Source: an archaeon
Lineage (GTDB): Archaea > Methanobacteriota > Methanobacteria > Methanobacteriales > Methanobacteriaceae
DNA length: 9,519 bases
Reading direction: 5' to 3'
Assembly: GCA_024409145.1 (NCBI GenBank)
Contig: JAKSUF010000038.1
Span: 1 to 9,519 of the forward strand
Positions 5,738-9,519 of this stretch are shown here, in pieces. How positions within the stretch are numbered: the first letter of the stretch is position 1; the number at the start of each line of letters is the position of its first letter. The position numbers and the translations under genes are program-made. The notes under the pieces are model-generated. The model searched no databases, was not told where the DNA came from, and saw only the letters and a list, made by a program, of their open reading frames with translations.

Positions 5738-5747
5738 TATATAAAAA
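5736..5747 (-). promoter_or_regulatory. TATA box candidate for idsA
   Basis: On the minus strand this reads TTTTTATATAAG. A transcript start about 25 bp downstream would fall near 5716, leaving a leader of about 95 nt before idsA. A second A/T box at 5708-5717 (minus strand TTTTTATAAA) would give a start near 5687. Both are inferred from position and composition. Confidence 0.4.
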
Positions 5748-5817
5748 TATATTTAATTTTAAAATACTTAAATTAATATGTATTTTAAATAAAATTTAAT
5801 TAAATCTATCAAATTAA

Positions 5818-7164
5818 TTAATCACCATTAAATACTTGAGCTTGAGCATTTCTTAAAATATGAACATTATGTCCAATTTTATAACCTTCTTCCTCAGCCA
5901 ATTCACCATAAGCAACTAACATTTCTAAATCACCATGAGCTGGAATAATATGTTTAGGTTTAAGCATTCTTAAGAATTCCCTATGATCTTCACGACCAGC
6001 ATGTCCAGAAACATGAGCATTAGAATAAATTCTAGCACCACTAGATTTTAATTTAGACTCTAATATATGTCTATTCGCAGCATTAGTTGGATTTGGAATA
6101 ATAGGTGCTGAAATAATAACATTATCTCCTTTTTTAATATTGAAAGGAGTTCTACCACTAGCAATTCTTGGGAGAAGAGCATCAGGTTCCCCTTGGTGAC
6201 CTGTAGTAACAAGTAAGTACTTTTCCCTATTATCTTCTGCTTTCATAAGAGCTTTATTAACTGCTTTTGGAGAACCTAAAACAGATGAATTTTTAGGTAA
6301 TTTTAAAATTCCTAAATTTTGAGCAATACCACAGAAACGTTCCATAGAACGACCTAAGAAGAAAATTTCCCTATGACTTTTTTTAGCAATATCTGCAATA
6401 GTCTGAATACGTTCTACATGTGAAGAAAAAGTAGTAACAATCATACCTTTCTTTTCAGATAAAGGACCTTTCATTAAATCTTCTAAGATAATACGAGCAA
6501 CTCTCTCAGAGTAAGTTTTAACCTCACCATAATTAGTTGCATTAGTAGTTTCTACAATAAGAGCTAAAACACCTTTTCTACCTAACTCTCTAAGTCTACT
6601 ATAATCAGGAGGTGGAGAAACTTTTTGATGATTATCAAATTTGAAATCAAGAGCATAAACAATAATTCCTTCAGGAGTATGTAATACAGGGAATACTGCT
6701 TGAGGAATACTGTGAGTTGATTGAACAAATTCTAAAGTAATATCTTTAGATAATTTAATTTTACTTCCAGGATTTAAAGGTCTAATTGGATTGTTTACCT
6801 TAAATTTACGTTCACCACGAATAGTTCTTTCAATAAGTGCAGTAGTATAAGGAGTTCCAATGATTGGAGCATCATACCTATGAGCTAATTTAGCTACTGC
6901 CCCAATATGATCTAAGTGACCATGAGAAAATACAATTCCTTTAACCTTACCATCAACATCTTTCATTAATGTATCATCAGGAATTACTCCTCTTTCAATT
7001 AAATCTAAACTGTGCATTCTGTCAATATCAGTATCTTCATGAATACTAATTCTATCTAAGTGAATACCCATATCAAAGATAATAACATCTTCACCCACTT
7101 TAACAGCAGTCATATTTTTTCCAACTTCTTCATATCCACCAATTGCAATAACTTCTACAACCAA
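5818..7164 (-). CDS. rnj: Archaeal RNase J, beta-CASP 5'-3' exoribonuclease
   Basis: This metallo-beta-lactamase/beta-CASP ribonuclease degrades RNA 5' to 3' in the cytoplasm. Zinc-site motifs are HGHLDH (81-86), His151 (STHSIPQA) and Asp173 (ALDFKFDNH). The beta-CASP insert follows, with VTTFSSHVERI (243-253), FLGRSMERF (269-277), VTTGHQGEP (319-327), HVSGHAGREDH (384-394) and the terminal His410 in IPAHGDLEM. The 448 aa match the archaeal form, which lacks the C-terminal extension of bacterial RNase J. The start is TTG 7164, chosen because GGAGGT lies 6 nt before it and MVVEVIAIGGYEEVG is where the family begins. The ATG at 7169 is out of frame and meets a stop after four codons. A 12-codon mini-ORF overlaps the start. 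The gene lies 60 nt after fni, in the same direction, most likely one transcript. Confidence 0.95.
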   Translation of the reverse strand: MVVEVIAIGGYEEVGKNMTAVKVGEDVIIFDMGIHLDRISIHEDTDIDRMHSLDLIERGVIPDDTLMKDVDGKVKGIVFSHGHLDHIGAVAKLAHRYDAPIIGTPYTTALIERTIRGERKFKVNNPIRPLNPGSKIKLSKDITLEFVQSTHSIPQAVFPVLHTPEGIIVYALDFKFDNHQKVSPPPDYSRLRELGRKGVLALIVETTNATNYGEVKTYSERVARIILEDLMKGPLSEKKGMIVTTFSSHVERIQTIADIAKKSHREIFFLGRSMERFCGIAQNLGILKLPKNSSVLGSPKAVNKALMKAEDNREKYLLVTTGHQGEPDALLPRIASGRTPFNIKKGDNVIISAPIIPNPTNAANRHILESKLKSSGARIYSNAHVSGHAGREDHREFLRMLKPKHIIPAHGDLEMLVAYGELAEEEGYKIGHNVHILRNAQAQVFNGD

Positions 7165-7193
7165 GCCATTACCTCCATTTTTTCTAATAACAT
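7155..7193 (-). CDS. 12-codon mini-ORF overlapping the RNase J start
   Basis: ATG 7193 begins MLLEKMEVMAWL and ends at TAG 7155-7157, past the RNase J TTG start (7164-7162) and in another frame. Its own ribosome-binding site, AGAGG (7200-7204), sits 6 nt before the ATG. Termination a few nucleotides inside the RNase J gene would suit translational coupling or re-initiation at the weak TTG. It may also be chance; I know of no described leader peptide here. Confidence 0.3.
   Translation of the reverse strand: MLLEKMEVMAWL
7170..7175 (-). promoter_or_regulatory. Ribosome-binding site deciding the TTG start of RNase J
   Basis: GGAGGT, a full match to the archaeal anti-Shine-Dalgarno core, lies 5-6 nt before TTG 7164 but only 1 nt before the out-of-frame ATG 7169. 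The spacing supports the TTG. Confidence 0.8.
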
Positions 7194-7224
7194 ATAATTC
7201 CTCTTAAATAATAAGTATAAAAAT

Positions 7225-8277
7225 TTATAAATTTCTTTTAGCATATTTTTTAGTATCGAATCCTCTTGATTCAAGCCAATTTTTAGTTTCACCCTTAATA
7301 ATAAGATTGGATTGTTTTAATTCTTCTAAATTATTAGCACCTAATAAAAACATAGCTATTTTTAAAGATTCATTAAAATTATCAATCATTTTAACAAGGT
7401 ATTCTTGACCTTTATAAGCATTCTGTAATGCAGGTAATGCCATACCTACAGCATCAGCACCTAATGCAATAGCTTTTGCAGCATCAAGACCAGAACGAAT
7501 ACCACCAGAAGAAATAACTGGAATATTAACAGAATTTACAACTTCCACAGTACTTACTGCAGTTGGAATTCCCCAATCCCAGAATAACTCTCCAAGATAT
7601 CTTCCTTCAGCACGATAAGTTTCTACAGCAGCCCAACTAGTTCCACCAGCACCTTCAATATCTATAAAATTAACACCTGCATTTTCAAGTGAGATAGCAT
7701 CTTCAGAAGAAATACCAGTTCCAGTTTCCTTAGCCATAACAGGAACATTAATTGAACGAGATATTTCAGATATTGAATCTATATATCCTCTTGCATCAAC
7801 ATCCCCTTCAGGTTGAATAGATTCTTGTAAAGGATTTAAATGAATAGCTAAAATATCAGCATCAAACATTTCAACAGCATCCTCAGCTAATTCAATTTGA
7901 GGTGCTCCAATATTACCTAAAAGAAGAGCATTTGGAGCATAATCACGAACAACAGTGTAAGTATCATTTAATTCTGGATGAACAATAGCTGCTCTTTGAC
8001 TACCTAAACCTAAACCAATTTTTTTATCTTCAGCAACAATAGCTAATTCTTTATTAATAGCTTTTGCTGAAGGATGACCTCCAGTAATAGCTGTAATAAA
8101 TAAAGGAGAGTCTAATTTTTTACCGAATACATCAGTAGAAATATCAATATTTTCTTTATTAATTTCAGGTAAAGCTCTATGAATTAAATCAATATCTTCA
8201 AAACCAGTTGTTTTTTTATAATTAACATCATAATTTTTACAAATCAATAAATGTTCTAATTTTCTATCAGATATCAT
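7225..8277 (-). CDS. fni: Type II isopentenyl-diphosphate delta-isomerase
   Basis: Fni interconverts IPP and DMAPP using reduced FMN, NADPH and Mg2+, supplying the starter unit for IdsA. The 350-aa TIM barrel shows the family signatures RKLEH (5-9), ITAITGGH (61-68) and GLGSQR (90-95). The catalytic/metal segment HLNPLQE (146-152) has His146, Asn148, Gln151 and Glu152 at positions matching the known active-site residues of the family, followed by QPEGD (155-159). Then come AKETG.G (182-188), EGAGGTSWAAVE (208-219) and the FMN-phosphate loop SSGGIRSG (256-263). No key residue is missing. The ATG start is preceded by GAGGATAAA. It begins the fni - RNase J unit and is upstream of idsA in the same orientation, consistent with lipid-precursor supply. 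The kinase genes that often precede fni are absent. Confidence 0.97.
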   Translation of the reverse strand: MISDRKLEHLLICKNYDVNYKKTTGFEDIDLIHRALPEINKENIDISTDVFGKKLDSPLFITAITGGHPSAKAINKELAIVAEDKKIGLGLGSQRAAIVHPELNDTYTVVRDYAPNALLLGNIGAPQIELAEDAVEMFDADILAIHLNPLQESIQPEGDVDARGYIDSISEISRSINVPVMAKETGTGISSEDAISLENAGVNFIDIEGAGGTSWAAVETYRAEGRYLGELFWDWGIPTAVSTVEVVNSVNIPVISSGGIRSGLDAAKAIALGADAVGMALPALQNAYKGQEYLVKMIDNFNESLKIAMFLLGANNLEELKQSNLIIKGETKNWLESRGFDTKKYAKRNL

Positions 8278-8547
8278 TTTATCCTCATAATAATAAATTT
8301 AATTTGGTCAACAATTAAATAAACTTAATTTTGTTAATTTAAATAATAGAATCTCTACGGATTTAAAATAAAATAATAAACTTAGAATAACCTATCAAGT
8401 ACAGTAAATGATAATATAACAAAATACTAAAATATAATATCAAATAGTATAGTATCATCACATACAAACAATACAAAATAATCAAAGATTACTTAATTAC
8501 AAGATAGAAGTATTATTCAATACTCTCATTAAAGTATTAATCAAATA

Positions 8548-8561
8548 AGATAATATTATCT
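8548..8561. repeat. 14-bp perfect palindrome
   Basis: The string agataatattatct equals its own reverse complement. It lies about 270 bp upstream of fni, too far for a typical archaeal operator. Just left of it, agtatt-attc-aatact forms another 6-bp hairpin. Confidence 0.4.
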
Positions 8562-8616
8562 GTTAATATAAATAATTAAATTAATTTTATTTTAAATATC
8601 ATTCCGTGTTTAAAAA

Positions 8617-8632
8617 ATTAGGATCCCCTAAT
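8617..8632. repeat. GC-containing hairpin in the gene-free region
   Basis: The arms attagg and cctaat flank a 4-nt loop (atcc). The stem is short but it is the only cluster of G/C pairs in this AT-rich gap, and it is flanked on both sides by tttaaa, extending the symmetry imperfectly. Confidence 0.4.
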
Positions 8633-8920
8633 GTATTTAAAATTATAAATTAAATTCAAGTTATAATCAATATTAAAACATGAATAGAACTATTAAACTA
8701 TCCTATGTTTCAATCATATATTATTATATTAATTCTCATATTTAAATATATAGAAAAGATATTAAATAATTATGAACAGGATAGTCAAAATTGAATAAAT
8801 TTTAAAAATAAATCGAAATATAATAAAAAATACAAAATTAAAATAAAAAAATAATAAACAAATTAAAAAAAACTAAAATAAAAACCCAAAAACAATAAAA
8901 AAACAAAACTAAAGACATAG

Positions 8921-8946
8921 TAAAAAAAATAAAAAAATAAAAAAAG
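8921..8946 (-). terminator. T-run terminator after the membrane-anchored gene
   Basis: Eleven nucleotides past the stop at 8957, the minus strand carries runs of 7, 7 and 8 T separated by single A residues, an archaeal oligo-T terminator. More T-rich sequence follows for about 80 nt. Confidence 0.65.
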
Positions 8947-8956
8947 AATTAAATTA

Positions 8957-9439
8957 TTAAATCGGAAATATTTGAATATGTCCAGAAAGTATACTTGGAA
9001 GTATAGCTAAAGGATTAAGAGACGTAATACTCATCATAATAGAATCTCCACGAGAATTACCTTCTCCCCAATCATGTTGACGAATATTATCAATCAAATG
9101 ATCACCAAATAATGCTTGAGCTGCATCATTATCCACTACAACACAAATATTCGGTGTTTTATTATAAGTATACTGAATAATATCTTTAGCATAAGCATAA
9201 GGTTCATTACTATCCATATAAATATTATGAAGAGTATGATGTTGTGCATTAAATGAACTTCCAGGATATATCCATTGGAAACCTTCACCAGCATTCCACA
9301 TTGCAGCCATATCTACACCAGGAATTTTTTCACTAGTATCTGCAGCTAATATTAAAACATTACATGTTGCAGATAAGATTAAACCAACTATAACACAAAT
9401 TAATATAATAATTCCAAGATATTTAAGAATTTTACCCAT
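8957..9439 (-). CDS. Membrane-anchored protein of unknown function, 160 aa
   Basis: I do not recognise the family. Residues 1-7 are basic (MGKILKY), followed by a hydrophobic segment at about 8-32 (signal anchor or uncleaved signal peptide), so the rest probably lies outside the membrane. Cys26 sits in SATC, a poor lipobox match, so lipidation is unlikely. The outer part has aromatic/His-rich stretches (GEGFQWIYPGSSFNAQHH, 51-68; RQHDWGEGNSRGD, 120-132), a predicted strand NICVVVDND (97-105) and a hydrophobic C-terminus (139-160). There is no catalytic motif I can name. Start: a TTG at 9442 extends the frame by one codon, but GGAGGT is 2 nt from TTG and 5 nt from ATG 9439, so ATG 9439 is chosen. 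It stands alone between an AT-rich leader and a T-run terminator. Coding is likely; the role is unknown. Confidence 0.75.
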   Translation of the reverse strand: MGKILKYLGIIILICVIVGLILSATCNVLILAADTSEKIPGVDMAAMWNAGEGFQWIYPGSSFNAQHHTLHNIYMDSNEPYAYAKDIIQYTYNKTPNICVVVDNDAAQALFGDHLIDNIRQHDWGEGNSRGDSIMMSITSLNPLAILPSILSGHIQIFPI

Positions 9440-9519
9440 CAAATACCTCCTATATTATTAGTTATTAATTAAATAATCAAATAAAAATTTAATTGTTATA
9501 ATTCAATTTAATAATTAAA
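9440..9519 (-). promoter_or_regulatory. Leader with strong ribosome-binding site of the membrane-anchored gene
   Basis: GGAGGT (9445-9450) lies 5 nt before ATG 9439. The rest of the 80 nt up to the window edge is nearly pure A/T with several TATA-like strings (for example minus-strand GAATTATAAC around 9495-9505), none distinguishable as the promoter. Confidence 0.45.

Larger units (their letters stand above)
8278..8956. other. Gene-free region upstream of fni, 679 bp
   Basis: I find no open frame with a start and ribosome-binding site on either strand and no tRNA or rRNA. Extreme AT content suggests noncoding spacer. It contains the fni leader and presumably its promoter (8278-8400), a few short dyads (8513-8528, 8548-8561, 8617-8632), a distant pair actatcct (8697-8704) / aggatagt (8778-8785), and the terminator of the gene at 8957. 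A small RNA or a decayed gene could lie here, but neither is demonstrable. Confidence 0.6.

Noticed and set aside
8309..8336. Imperfect dyad aacaattaa...ttaattttgtt upstream of fni
   Set aside because: It needs a 2-nt bulge and is A/T only; expected by chance in this composition.
8705..8720. String atgtttcaatcatata resembling part of a CRISPR repeat (gtttcaatc)
   Set aside because: It occurs once, with no second copy or regular spacing nearby and no cas gene in the window.

Overview
The window looks like the chromosome of a very AT-rich methanogenic archaeon of the order Methanobacteriales, most likely Methanobrevibacter or a close relative such as Methanosphaera. The evidence is a type II isopentenyl-diphosphate isomerase (Fni), an archaeal RNase J and a short-chain isoprenyl diphosphate synthase (IdsA) in one orientation, as in archaeal lipid-precursor gene clusters. 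Other support comes from A/T-rich TATA boxes, ribosome-binding sites of the GGAGGTGAT type, T-run terminators and AAA/ATA-biased codons. I see no insertion sequence, CRISPR array, rRNA or tRNA.

Layout: 32-1027 (-) is an old-yellow-enzyme-like flavin oxidoreductase with an altered active-site motif and a C-terminal Cys cluster. Divergent from it, 1134-1628 (+) is an unrecognised helical protein. Next come two tandem paralogous SAM-dependent methyltransferases (1786-2622 and 2648-3475, +) and a zinc-ribbon protein with a very acidic repeat-coded tail (3563-3901, +). A 341-bp convergent gap with a strong dyad separates these from a minus-strand block. That block holds a 60-aa two-helix membrane protein (4243-4425), idsA (4625-5620), an aRNase J gene with a TTG start (5818-7164) and fni (7225-8277). 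A 679-bp gap without genes follows, then a membrane-anchored protein of unknown function (8957-9439, -).

How the genes fit together: Fni makes DMAPP from IPP, and IdsA condenses the two into the C15/C20 prenyl diphosphates used for archaeal ether lipids. The RNA exonuclease gene lies between them, probably co-transcribed with fni. As I recall the usual Methanobacteriales order (mevalonate kinase - isopentenyl phosphate kinase - fni - RNase J - idsA), the two kinase genes are missing upstream here. The plus-strand genes 1134-3901 have no assignable shared pathway. The two methyltransferases are clearly a duplicated pair and probably one transcript.

Most worth a second look: a 12-codon ribosome-binding-site-equipped mini-ORF overlapping the TTG start of RNase J; a 15-bp near-perfect inverted repeat in the idsA promoter; loss of both HxxH histidines in the flavin oxidoreductase; the diverged tandem methyltransferase pair; and a probably leaderless gene for the small membrane protein. 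I do not see a clear multi-gene novel system (defence, mobile or biosynthetic); most of the window is ordinary core-genome sequence with a few lineage-specific genes.
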